A DNA stretch of 64,000 nucleotides from an uncultured Caldilineaceae bacterium (GTDB taxonomy: Bacteria; Chloroflexota; Anaerolineae; Caldilineales; Caldilineaceae): assembly GCA_951812725.1 (NCBI GenBank), contig OX638330.1:434001-498000 (forward strand), in the 5' to 3' direction. A program made the translations under genes and the position numbers. This document shows, piece after piece, positions 1 to 7,946 of the stretch (the stretch's first letter is position 1; every line of letters begins with the position of its first letter). The notes beneath the pieces are model-generated. The model was given only the letters and a program-made list of their open reading frames with translations. It did no database searches and was not told the origin of the DNA.

Positions 1-174
1 TCCCGTAAACTCCACCTCCCGCTCGTACGCCTTCAGCTCATCCCTGTAACGCGCGGCCACGCTCTCGTGGCTGAACGAACCCTGATAAATCGGCCACGCC
101 TCATTCTCCTCCCCCGGGAACGAGTCGCCTCTCGGGCTTCCCAGAAACAATGTCCGAATTTTCGTCTTTTTCAC
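1..174 (-). CDS. Partial hypothetical protein (N-terminal 58 residues)
   Basis: The reverse strand opens with a GTG start at 174, preceded by a strong AGGAGG about six bases upstream, and reads without a stop to the window edge. The visible N-terminus begins VKKTKIRTLFLGSPRGDSF and continues with a charged helix-like stretch. There is no signal peptide. I do not recognise the family and the remainder lies outside the window, so no function is assigned. The strong ribosome binding site and the codon use, which match the neighbours, make it a real gene rather than a chance frame. Confidence 0.6.
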   Translation of the reverse strand, partial: MKKTKIRTLFLGSPRGDSFPGEENEAWPIYQGSFSHESVAARYRDELKAYEREVEFTG

Positions 175-277
175 GACAACCTCCTCTTGGAAACCGGCCG
201 TTACATTTAGGCGCCTGAAACTGGAACCGGGAGGCGTTCAACAAGCTTGTATCGGCCGCCCCGAAACTCCGGCCCCA

Positions 278-1117
278 CTAAGCCGCAGAAGGCTCCTCTG
301 CCCGCAGCACTGCAACGAAGTACGCCCCAACCCCAACAACAATCAGGCCCAGTACAAGCCCCAGCGGCAGGTAGCCCACCGCCTGCAACTCGGCGGCCGC
401 GGTCGCGATCAGGTCTGCGCTCGGTTCGCAGCCGGCCAGCTTCTCCCCTGGCGGCCACGGCCCCAGCGGCCAGCCTTCACTATTGCCGAACGGCATCGGC
501 TCCCACTGCCATCCCGATGGCCAGGGCTCACCCTCGCCAGGCGTGGTCACGCACATGCGGCGCAGCGCGCGCACGTTCTGCAGTTGCGACGCTCGCGTCG
601 CCGCCGTGACGACGAAGTAGGCCGCGACCACGCCCACACCGATAGCCCAGTTACGCAGAATCCCGCGATACCTGATCACAGGGAGCTTCAAGATCACACA
701 CAGCAGAAAGACCGCCGAGACCACGAGACCCAGCATCCAGTCCTCCACCCGGTCGCCCTGCCCCAGAATCCAGGGCGGCAGAAACACGGCCACAAACAGG
801 AACATGTAGAGCCCGTTCAGAATTGCCATCCCCACTACAATCATCTGTACCTTGGCGTTCCGCCACCAGGCCAGCGGAGCAAGCGTGACAAAGAGAATAT
901 TGAAGTGGTCGATAAAAGCCATGCTTGGAATGCCCAGCGCCGCGCCCAGGCTCAGTTGCAGGTCGAACGCGTCGTTACGCGCCGCACCACCATCCAGTCC
1001 AAGTCCAAACGTATAAATGGTGAACTCATATCCCGGGTACCCAAAGGCAAGAGCCAGCCACAAGAGTGTCAGTAGAACGTTCGAGACGATGAGCCTGATC
1101 TTTGTTCCCGTCGACAT
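278..1117 (-). CDS. Polytopic membrane protein of unknown function
   Basis: This encodes a 279-residue integral membrane protein. I chose the ATG at 1117 because GGGAGA precedes it and the first transmembrane helix follows at once; a longer frame to 1264 would add a non-hydrophobic leader with no ribosome site. About six hydrophobic helices are visible, at roughly residues 8-28, 65-85, 92-118, 130-150, 160-178 and 252-275. A soluble Pro/Trp/Gly-rich loop with a few Cys residues lies between the last two. No catalytic motif is recognisable. It stands alone on the minus strand, downstream of a repeat-filled gap. The function is unknown. Confidence 0.65.
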   Translation of the reverse strand: MSTGTKIRLIVSNVLLTLLWLALAFGYPGYEFTIYTFGLGLDGGAARNDAFDLQLSLGAALGIPSMAFIDHFNILFVTLAPLAWWRNAKVQMIVVGMAILNGLYMFLFVAVFLPPWILGQGDRVEDWMLGLVVSAVFLLCVILKLPVIRYRGILRNWAIGVGVVAAYFVVTAATRASQLQNVRALRRMCVTTPGEGEPWPSGWQWEPMPFGNSEGWPLGPWPPGEKLAGCEPSADLIATAAAELQAVGYLPLGLVLGLIVVGVGAYFVAVLRAEEPSAA

Positions 1118-1301
1118 TTCCGATTCTCTCCCTTGAGTACTTGAAGATGTGAAGGCGGCCCTGGCCGCACGAGCGCACCCCAATATGAGGGTGAACTCTC
1201 TTGTACCTCCGGAATCGACTGGACACGGCCCAGTCCTCACATCCATCCCCGATAAATCGCCCATTCACTGACCACTGTCCACTAACCACTGGCCACTGCA
1301 G

Positions 1302-1500
1302 TTTGGCGGTCGGGCCTTCGGCCCTCCCTTGTGCAGGGGCTGCGCCCCCGCAACGCCCCCCTACAAAACCATGCCTCACCCACCGGTGCGCCTCATTCGC
1401 AGCGGTGTGCCTGTTCGGCAGTGTGCCCGTCGCCAACCAACGACGTTTCGAAGAATTTCTGACCAACGTCGGCGGTGAAGGGTTGGTCAAGCATGGCGCC
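1302..1500 (+). mobile_element. Degenerate MITE copy (family GTAACTACT)
   Basis: The core of this stretch, with the two short palindromes GGGCCTTCGGCCC and GGGGCTGCGCCCC followed by CAACGCCCCCCTACAAAACC, is nearly identical to the complete copies at 12809-13094 and 41084-41368. A weaker match to the right arm (GGTTGGTCAAG) occurs near 1480. The terminal GTAACTACT ends and a target duplication are not visible, so this is an old or truncated copy. Confidence 0.65.
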
Positions 1501-1667
1501 AAAAACAGAGGGCTGATAACATGAAAACTGTGCTATAACAGTCCTGGTCCATTCAACAAACAAAGTTCCTTGTACGGGTGGGGTCACGAAAAACAAATAA
1601 CTGACCACTCTTTACTCAGACAGCGGCTGTCCAAAAATCTGGGATGCTCCTCCCGCCCCGGCCCTGC

Positions 1668-1697
1668 TTGTCTCTTGCCTCAAAACGGTTGTACAAT
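1668..1697 (+). promoter_or_regulatory. Sigma70-type promoter for first PhyH gene
   Basis: TTGTCT at 1668-1673 and TACAAT at 1692-1697 are separated by 18 bases. The expected transcription start lies about 30 bases before the ATG at 1735. The same TACAAT -10 box occurs in three other promoters in the window. Confidence 0.45.
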
Positions 1698-1734
1698 TTT
1701 TCTACGCATCCAGGCTACTATCGAAGGCAAAACC

Positions 1735-2520
1735 ATGAAAGTAACCCACGCGCAGAAACTTGAACTCTACGAGAAAGGCTATGTGCAAATTCCTGGCGCT
1801 GTTCCCACTGTAATGGTCGACGCCGCCGTCAAAGCCATCAACCATTCCTTCGGCAACGGCATCGATCCGGCCAAGATGATCACCTTTCAATCGCGGACAT
1901 TCTGCCCTGAATTGCGCGAAACGCCCGAGATTACCGATCTCTACAATCGGACGCCGGTCAAAGCGCTGGCAGAGTCGTTGATAGGCGCCGGTAATCTGAA
2001 TCCCGTTACTGCCGGCCAGATCGCAGTTCGTTTTCCGCTGCTGGACGATCCACCGTCCGCGCTCCGTCCCCATCTGGATGGCCGCTACTCACCCCACAAC
2101 GGCGTCCCTGCCGGCGAGCTGCGCAGTTTCACTATGCTCGTCGGCATCGCCCTCAGCGACGTGACCACTGACTACGCCGGAAACCTGGTCGTCTGGCCCG
2201 GAACCCATCGTCAATTCGAACAGTATTTTCGCGACAATGGGAATGACTTCATGACCCGCGGCGACGCCGAAGACATGCCCCCCATTGACATGCCGCCAGC
2301 GCAACAGATGACCGCCAGGCCCGGCGATGCCTTCCTTGTACACTACCAGGTCGCCCACACCGCCGCGCCCAACGTCTCACCCCATCCCCGCTACGCCATC
2401 TACTTCCGCCTCAACCACGTCGACCACAAGGACCAGCGCTTCGAAACCCTGACCGACATCTGGAAGGAGTGGGACGGCATGCGCGAAATCGTCGCCCACC
2501 AAAACAAGCAGTCCAGCTAA
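1735..2520 (+). CDS. Phytanoyl-CoA dioxygenase (PhyH) family protein, copy 1
   Basis: This is a 261-residue non-haem iron(II)/2-oxoglutarate dioxygenase of the PhyH family, which hydroxylates or halogenates small-molecule substrates in the cytoplasm. The facial triad is visible as His113-x-Asp115 in PHLDG and His208 in QVAH. Arg219 in SPHPRYAIYFR is the likely 2-oxoglutarate anchor. The start at 1735 has GAAGG upstream and aligns with the start of the paralogue; a longer upstream frame runs through intergenic sequence. The substrate is unknown. A close paralogue follows at 2744, clearly a tandem duplication, while the third PhyH gene at 55555-56439 is only distantly similar. Confidence 0.85.
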   Translation: MKVTHAQKLELYEKGYVQIPGAVPTVMVDAAVKAINHSFGNGIDPAKMITFQSRTFCPELRETPEITDLYNRTPVKALAESLIGAGNLNPVTAGQIAVRFPLLDDPPSALRPHLDGRYSPHNGVPAGELRSFTMLVGIALSDVTTDYAGNLVVWPGTHRQFEQYFRDNGNDFMTRGDAEDMPPIDMPPAQQMTARPGDAFLVHYQVAHTAAPNVSPHPRYAIYFRLNHVDHKDQRFETLTDIWKEWDGMREIVAHQNKQSS

Positions 2521-2611
2521 TCAACCTCAAGTATTTTCATCCTAAAACTTGGAAGTCCGAAAGACTTGCGCTTATCAAAAAAGTCTTCCAGATTACTGGG
2601 GCCGCCAATTT

Positions 2612-2660
2612 CTGACCACTGATCACTGATCACTGACCACTGCAGTTCCGACCACTGCAG
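2612..2660 (+). repeat. Degenerate TGACCAC/TGATCAC heptamer repeats
   Basis: Five or more units of TGACCAC or TGATCAC follow in 7-base register, then CTGCAGTT occurs twice. Similar short arrays lie at about 1255-1300 and 9673-9689, always in gaps between genes. Confidence 0.6.
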
Positions 2661-2743
2661 TTCAATCCGCCCCGTTTGATTTTCGCTCCGCGCTGGTGTC
2701 TAATGATTTCATCCCATCGGGCCAGACGATAGAGGAGGGGGAA

Positions 2744-3532
2744 ATGCATCTGACCTACGCGCAAAAGATGGAATTCTACAATAAGGGATATGTGAGGGTG
2801 CCCGGCGTTGTCCCAGGTGTGATGGTCGACGCCGCCGTCAAAGCGATCAACCACTCCTTTGGCAAGGGCATCGATCCGGCCAAGATGATCACCTTTCAGT
2901 CACAATCATTCTGCCCAGAGTTGCGGCAGGCGCCGGAGATTACCAATCTTTACAACCGGACACCTGCCAAAGCTCTGGCGGAGTCAATGATCGGCGTCGG
3001 CAAAATCAACCCGGTCGAGCGCGGACAGATCGCGGTTCGGTTCCCGCTCTTGGACGATCCGGCGCCCCCACTCCATCCTCATCTGGACGGCCGCCACTCA
3101 CCCCACAACGGCGTCCCGGCCGGCGAGCTGCGCAGATTCACCATGTTGGTCGGCATCCCCCTGAGCGACGTATCGACCGACTACGCCGGAAATTTGGGCG
3201 TCTGGCCCGGAACCCATCATCTCTACGAGAGGTACTTTCGTGACCACGGACACGACATCCTGATGCGCGGCGGCGCAGAAGGCATGCCGCCCATCGCCAT
3301 GCCCCAGCCGGAAATGGTGACCGCCCGCGCCGGTGACGCCATTCTGGTACACTACCAGATTGCCCACTGTGCCTCGCCAAACGTCTCACCACACCCTCGC
3401 TACGCCATCTATTTCCGCCTGCAACATGTCAACTATATGGCCCAACTGTACGAAGCCCTCACCGACATCTGGATGGAGTGGGACGGCATGCGCGAAATCG
3501 CCGCCCAACACGAGGAACCAGTTTCGGGTTAA
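2744..3532 (+). CDS. Phytanoyl-CoA dioxygenase (PhyH) family protein, copy 2
   Basis: This 262-residue paralogue of the gene at 1735-2520 is alignable end to end, with long identical blocks such as MVDAAVKAINHSFG and DPAKMITFQS. The metal ligands HLD in PHLDG and the distal His in QIAH, and the SPHPRYAIYFR anchor, are all kept, so it should be an active Fe(II)/2-oxoglutarate oxygenase. The start is fixed by AGGAGGGG six bases upstream of ATG 2744. Differences cluster in the region between the metal motif and the distal His, which suggests changed substrate preference rather than decay. The substrate is not predictable from sequence. Confidence 0.85.
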   Translation: MHLTYAQKMEFYNKGYVRVPGVVPGVMVDAAVKAINHSFGKGIDPAKMITFQSQSFCPELRQAPEITNLYNRTPAKALAESMIGVGKINPVERGQIAVRFPLLDDPAPPLHPHLDGRHSPHNGVPAGELRRFTMLVGIPLSDVSTDYAGNLGVWPGTHHLYERYFRDHGHDILMRGGAEGMPPIAMPQPEMVTARAGDAILVHYQIAHCASPNVSPHPRYAIYFRLQHVNYMAQLYEALTDIWMEWDGMREIAAQHEEPVSG

Positions 3533-3547
3533 TGGTCTGGGCTGCGT

Positions 3548-4138
3548 CTACACCTCGTCCATTTCCAACTGTCCGGCTCTCTCCATCGCCGCCCAATAAG
3601 CGTGGTCCGCGCTATTGACAAGCGTATTTTCCAGGCTGCGCTTGATCAACTCCCCTTCAGCCGAATGCGCGCCCGCCGTATGCGCCACCGCCTCCGGCAG
3701 CCCCACCGTCAGCGCCACGTGCACGCCGTACACCGAATGCCGGATCGACGGAAACCCCGACGCGCCCACGTCGTTCTTCCATCGCGCCTGGTTCTCCGGG
3801 CTGAACTCAAACGGCTTGCCCACATCATGGCACAGCGCACACGCCCACAGCAGGTCCCTGTCGATCCCAAGATCCCCATGCACCGCCTCCAGGCCGTCGG
3901 CAAGCCCCTGGGCCATGCGCGCAACGCCGCGCAGATGCTCCGCCTGCGTGCCGTCCTTCAACGCCGGCGAGTCCGGCACACCCGATCCCTTGATCTGGTC
4001 GATGCGCGTAAACTCCGTCTGCGACAGCGCAAAGGCCCACGCCTCTATCACCTTCCCACGCAACGCCTCGTCCCTTATCTCATTGACCTCCGGCAGGTTT
4101 TCGCACACACCCTGCCGGAGCTCTTCCATCGAAGCCAT
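3548..4138 (-). CDS. HD-domain hydrolase-like protein
   Basis: This 196-residue protein carries an HD metal-dependent phosphohydrolase signature: a first His in EHLRGVARMAQG, then CHDVGKPFEF with the diagnostic His-Asp pair, and later His residues in IRHSVYGVH and HTAGAHSAEG. HD proteins hydrolyse phosphoesters such as nucleotides and act in the cytoplasm. I start at ATG 4138 because AAAGGAGAG sits just upstream; an in-frame ATG seven codons earlier lies before that site. It is transcribed convergently to the PhyH pair and lies 60 bases downstream of the LarA-like gene, probably in the same operon. The exact substrate is unknown. Confidence 0.75.
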   Translation of the reverse strand: MASMEELRQGVCENLPEVNEIRDEALRGKVIEAWAFALSQTEFTRIDQIKGSGVPDSPALKDGTQAEHLRGVARMAQGLADGLEAVHGDLGIDRDLLWACALCHDVGKPFEFSPENQARWKNDVGASGFPSIRHSVYGVHVALTVGLPEAVAHTAGAHSAEGELIKRSLENTLVNSADHAYWAAMERAGQLEMDEV

Positions 4139-4198
4139 TTCTTTCTCTCCTTTATTCAACGCCAGACGTAGTGCCTCCCGCAGCGCTTTCCATTCAGC

Positions 4199-5527
4199 CT
4201 ACGCGCCCACCGCCACTGCTTCTTCCCGCTTCAGGATCTGGATCGATGTATTCGGAAAAACGGCAACCGTGGCGTCTGCAGGCAGTTTGTCCGCCAGCTG
4301 GTCGATCACCGTCTGCCAGTTGCGGAAGAGCAGATCGCCCTTATGCTTCATCGCAAATTCCGCCGCCAGGAAATGTTCAGAGACGACGAGCAGGGTTTCC
4401 CGTCCCCCGATCGTGGCAGCAGGTTCTGGCGTGGCGTCGGCCGCAACCCTGCGCTTCAGATACTGCGGCCAAGGCAGTTGCTGATGCAGCCCATGGTAGG
4501 AGATGCCGTCGCTGGCCGCGTTGAGCATGACCGTATACGGCTCCCGCTCGAAATACTGACGCGGCCATAGCGCCTTCGAACCCTGAATTGGGTCCGCGTC
4601 CAGCGGATACGCGTTGCACACCAGCAGATCCGCCTCCTGCCGCAGCCTGCGCGGGATCGCCGTCCCGTATGTCCGCTGCGCGAAACGTGCCCCCTCGCGA
4701 TGAGCCTCGACCATATCGCCCACAAACAGCCCAGCGATCTGCCTGCGGGAGGTAAGGACGCAGTTGACGATCATATCCAATCCGATCCGGCCCGCCACCT
4801 CTTCAGCCACGTCCCGGTGGTCCCGCACGCCGCCGTCGATCAGCGTTGCTCCGCTCTCCTCCCCGTCATCCGGCTTTAGCCGCTCGATATTGCCCTGGCC
4901 CCGCCGCGCCGAAAAGCTGTGGAAGTGGAAGATCGTGGCAAACCCTGCCACTCCCGGCACAATCAGCTTCGCGCCTCCGCCGAAACCAACTGAAGGATGC
5001 GGATATATCCCGCCCACACAGATTTTGAACTCGGCTTCGGCCACAACCCGGTTGATATAGATCGGCGTCCCGTCCTCCAGGCTGCCGTAGGCGACCAGAT
5101 CCCCTGCCATGAAATCATGCGAGGTCGTCGCATAGTTGGCAGCCGCCTCCGCGCCTACCTTCTTCACGACCTCCTCCTCGGTTAGCGGTCGGTGCGTGCC
5201 CCCGCCAATGACGATCACCGTCTCGGCCTTGGGCACCCCAGCCGCAGCCAGCTCCTCCAGCACATAGGGCAGCATCTCTGCCGCCGGCGTCGGCCGGCCC
5301 AGGTCATCAACGATGATCGCGGCGCTGGCCCTTCCCCTGGCCGCATCGCGAATGCGCGGCGTCCCAATCGGACTGTCGAACGCCGCCGCGATCTGCGCCG
5401 AACTGAGCGCCGGCGCATCCTCACAGCCGCAGACGTGAATGTCCCAGCCTGCCGGAAAAGTGAGCCTGAAGTCTGTGTCCCCAAACCACGAGTGGGAAGG
5501 GACTGTAACGGTCTGCGGGCTGTTCAT
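4199..5527 (-). CDS. LarA-like nickel-dependent racemase/epimerase (DUF2088)
   Basis: This 442-residue protein belongs to the LarA family, whose prototype is lactate racemase using a nickel-pincer nucleotide bound covalently to a lysine. The family motifs are present: DDLGRPTP at 74-81, GGGTHR at 108-113, His177 in YPHPSVGFGGG, Lys187 in the AKLIVPG segment, and His201 in FHFH. These match the cofactor Lys and Ni-binding His positions of characterised LarA. The family contains many 2-hydroxyacid racemases and epimerases, so the substrate need not be lactate. ATG 5527 has GAAGGAAG upstream. No larB, larC or larE maturation gene is in this window, so the cofactor must come from elsewhere in the genome. 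Confidence 0.8.
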   Translation of the reverse strand: MNSPQTVTVPSHSWFGDTDFRLTFPAGWDIHVCGCEDAPALSSAQIAAAFDSPIGTPRIRDAARGRASAAIIVDDLGRPTPAAEMLPYVLEELAAAGVPKAETVIVIGGGTHRPLTEEEVVKKVGAEAAANYATTSHDFMAGDLVAYGSLEDGTPIYINRVVAEAEFKICVGGIYPHPSVGFGGGAKLIVPGVAGFATIFHFHSFSARRGQGNIERLKPDDGEESGATLIDGGVRDHRDVAEEVAGRIGLDMIVNCVLTSRRQIAGLFVGDMVEAHREGARFAQRTYGTAIPRRLRQEADLLVCNAYPLDADPIQGSKALWPRQYFEREPYTVMLNAASDGISYHGLHQQLPWPQYLKRRVAADATPEPAATIGGRETLLVVSEHFLAAEFAMKHKGDLLFRNWQTVIDQLADKLPADATVAVFPNTSIQILKREEAVAVGA

Positions 5528-5575
5528 GGCATCTTCCTTCAAAGTTAACTGTTGAATTTTGCACTACCCAATGAG

Positions 5576-6187
5576 CTATGCGGGGATAAGGTGCCTCTTC
5601 AAAGTATCAATCAATCGTTTCGCGAACCACGAGCGCCGGATCACCTTCTCCGGATCGATCCTTGCCAGGATGTCGAAAGAATGGCGTCCCTTGCTATATG
5701 CGCGTTTATTGCTTCCTCTGCTGGCAGACTCAAGCTGCTCGAAAACATCGTCTTTAGGTATGCTTTCGATGTTATTTCGTCGCGGAATCGCAGCGGACCG
5801 GAAACCGGTTCCAAAAAACGATTCCAGTGCAGAGACATCCGCCAAAAACCAGGATTCCATATTCTGGACCATCAGTTGTGCCTGACTTTCTGTTACACCG
5901 GCAGGACGCTCCCAACCGTCGCGCGAGCGTAGATGCTGCCACGGTCTGTTGTTTCGCTGGACTGTGCCCTCGCTATCAACTAGAAGTATCGGTATCCTGT
6001 CATCTTTCGCTCGACGAACTGCTTCACGAAAGTCTTCCAAAGCATTGGTTCTACTTCCACATGCCTTTATTCTCGGCATATGGTTCGCAAGTCCCGCCTT
6101 CTTGAAAAACTCACCAAACCCTTCGCGGCACTTGGCTTTCAAATGCTTTCCTTGCCCTCCCCCTTCTACATAGACTTCTATCCTCAC
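5576..6187 (-). CDS. DUF4276 (Toprim-like) protein, partner of AAA ATPase
   Basis: This 203-residue protein starts with VRIEVYVEGGGQGK and has a later ILLVDSEG strand. That acidic Glu plus Asp-x-Glu arrangement is typical of DUF4276, a family related to Toprim folds. The GTG start at 6187 overlaps the TGA of the upstream ATPase gene in a GTGA junction, so the two are translationally coupled. Family knowledge: small Toprim-like proteins paired with an AAA_21/OLD-type ATPase form antiphage or abortive-infection modules such as PARIS and AbiL. Inference: this pair is such a module, with this protein as the effector nuclease. A single-function domain of other type cannot be excluded. Confidence 0.65.
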   Translation of the reverse strand: MRIEVYVEGGGQGKHLKAKCREGFGEFFKKAGLANHMPRIKACGSRTNALEDFREAVRRAKDDRIPILLVDSEGTVQRNNRPWQHLRSRDGWERPAGVTESQAQLMVQNMESWFLADVSALESFFGTGFRSAAIPRRNNIESIPKDDVFEQLESASRGSNKRAYSKGRHSFDILARIDPEKVIRRSWFAKRLIDTLKRHLIPA

Positions 6188-7431
6188 CAACGATTCCCAC
6201 CCAATTCGCCCCTGAGCCATAGTTCGCCCAAAGAGTATTTCTTGAGCCAAACTCTCAACTCGTTCTCGTCCAACCGACCAACCGTTGTCGAGTTGCTCTC
6301 CTTTTCACACACCAACACAGCCTCTGGTATGTGGGATAGTGCATCGACAAGAATGTCGGAATGGGTTGTGACGATTATCTGTGTTCGCTCGGACGCCTCG
6401 ACGAGCATCTCGGCAACCGTCGGAATGATATCGGGATGTAGACCAATCTCAGGTTCTTCTATACATATGAGAGAAGTGCCGAACGGATTACAGAGCACTG
6501 AAGCCAAGCAAAGAAATCGCAAGGTTCCGTCTGAGAGGCGAGAAGCTGGGACTGGATGTTGCAGATTCTGCTCGCGGAAAAAAGTCTGCAGCGTTCCACC
6601 TTGAACCAAGAATGTAAGGTCACTAAACTGATCGTAGAAGCGCTTAAGTTGAGCAATAAGCGCCGACTTTGTATCCTCTTCGTGTGAAAGGTGATTTAGG
6701 TAGAGTCCCAGGTTGCTGGCGTCTTCCGCCAGGAAATGATTTAGGAGGTCAGTCGACTGAGGTAAACGTGCCTTTGAGCCTTGGCCCAAATCCCAGTCTC
6801 CGTAGAGTCTGACACGTCTGTACATGAAGTCAAGATAAGTAATCTCAGGATACTGACGCGGATCCTTCCGCTGCGAAACTATCGACTGGTTGGACTGAAA
6901 ATCTTCGCTCCGCAACTGAAGTTGTACTCGATCAATGTTGTTTGCCCCATCACTTTCTTTCAAGGCAAGAGTACTTAGCACAGGGCTTCCCCATCGGTAG
7001 CGGTAATAGTACTGACCGTGCGGAGCGTATTCGAACTCCCTTTGTTCGTCCTCAATCACTTCATCAACTAAGTTAAAGCTCCCCTTTTCCCTCGAAAAGG
7101 ATATTCTGTGTCGCAATGGGACGGCTTCCTCTTTGGATCGAGAAGCGTCCAAACCTGGATTTTCTATCGTTGCGTTTATTTCTGCCACCGGAGCAGCGGT
7201 AGATCCCTTCCACAACCACTCCTCCGTTCCTCCTCCCTCACGAATCGGCGCAACCACGTCGGTAGCCGAAGACCTTAGCAGGTCAATAGCCCCGATGACA
7301 TTCGACTTCCCCGACCCATTCGGCCCAATCAGCACATTCAGCGGCCCAAGCTCAATCGGAGCAGAGTCCGGCCCGAATGACAACAGATTTCGCAACTGCA
7401 GCGTCCGGATAAATCTCGTATCTCCCTGCAT
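6184..7431 (-). CDS. AAA_21/OLD-like ABC-type ATPase
   Basis: This 415-residue SMC/ABC-like ATPase has Walker A GPNGSGKS at residues 36-43, a signature-like LSDGT at 299-303, Walker B ending Glu325-Glu326 in CIEEPEIGLHP, and the switch His357 in TTHSD. The N-terminal RNLLSFGP segment is characteristic of AAA_21 ATPases. It lacks a fused Toprim domain, which instead is encoded by the overlapping downstream gene at 5576-6187. Family knowledge: such stand-alone ATPases sense phage or DNA ends and license a partner nuclease. The codon use is more A+T-rich than the flanking transport genes, consistent with horizontal transfer. The promoter is not obvious. Confidence 0.75.
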   Translation of the reverse strand: MQGDTRFIRTLQLRNLLSFGPDSAPIELGPLNVLIGPNGSGKSNVIGAIDLLRSSATDVVAPIREGGGTEEWLWKGSTAAPVAEINATIENPGLDASRSKEEAVPLRHRISFSREKGSFNLVDEVIEDEQREFEYAPHGQYYYRYRWGSPVLSTLALKESDGANNIDRVQLQLRSEDFQSNQSIVSQRKDPRQYPEITYLDFMYRRVRLYGDWDLGQGSKARLPQSTDLLNHFLAEDASNLGLYLNHLSHEEDTKSALIAQLKRFYDQFSDLTFLVQGGTLQTFFREQNLQHPVPASRLSDGTLRFLCLASVLCNPFGTSLICIEEPEIGLHPDIIPTVAEMLVEASERTQIIVTTHSDILVDALSHIPEAVLVCEKESNSTTVGRLDENELRVWLKKYSLGELWLRGELGGNRW

Positions 7432-7626
7432 TGCAATCCCTTATCCCTGTCAGATTCGTACCAGTTACGCCTCGACATTCTATCACAACCTCACACCTCC
7501 GCATCTGCCCGGCGATTGCCCCTCACCTGCGGTGCCATCCTCTATTATCGGACGCATGTCAACCATTCGCAAGGGCCGAATGCAGCACTAAACTCTCTAG
7601 TGCAGCAATCAGAATAGCTCCATTTC

Positions 7627-7655
7627 TTGACAGCCCCCCTTTCTCTGTTTATACT
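7627..7655 (+). promoter_or_regulatory. Strong sigma70 promoter of peptide ABC operon 1
   Basis: Consensus TTGACA at 7627-7632 and TATACT at 7650-7655 are separated by exactly 17 bases. Transcription would start near 7662, leaving a leader of about 285 bases before the solute-binding protein at 7947. Confidence 0.7.
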
Positions 7656-7946
7656 CTCACAGACTGACGAGGCGAGTGCGTCACCCAACCTTCGGGCAAA
7701 GACGCCTCCGACTTACTCTCCACGCCAAACAGTCACCTCCCTTGTGTCCTTCAACTCCTGAGCCGGGAGAGGCTGGACGGCCATTCCGCAGTTCTTGAAG
7801 AGTTGCTCGCCCGTCCTTTTGGTTAGCCTGGCCAGATAACGACTCCTTTGATTTTGGGGGCTCTAACCACATCATATTCTTTTGCGTCGGCTGCCGTTTG
7901 ACAGTCACCACACCTTATTTCCAACACGCCAAGGAGACATCCACCA
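7656..7946 (+). other. Long untranslated leader of peptide ABC operon
   Basis: The leader has no convincing coding frame. It contains several short GC-rich complementary stretches, such as GAGCCGGGAGAGGC and GCTGGACGGCC. I could not assign it to a known riboswitch class. The stretch from 7432 to the promoter also shows no gene. Confidence 0.35.

Larger units (their letters stand above)
1118..1734. other. Repeat-rich intergenic region
   Basis: There is no convincing gene in these 617 bases. The stretch holds a run of degenerate TGACCAC heptamers (about 1255-1300), a decayed copy of the GC-rich MITE seen elsewhere in the window (about 1302-1500), and a promoter for the following dioxygenase. 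Open frames here lack ribosome sites and overlap the repeat. Confidence 0.6.

Noticed and set aside
1255..2660. CRISPR array from the heptamer repeats
   Set aside because: Units are 7 bases long with no spacers and no cas genes are present in the window.
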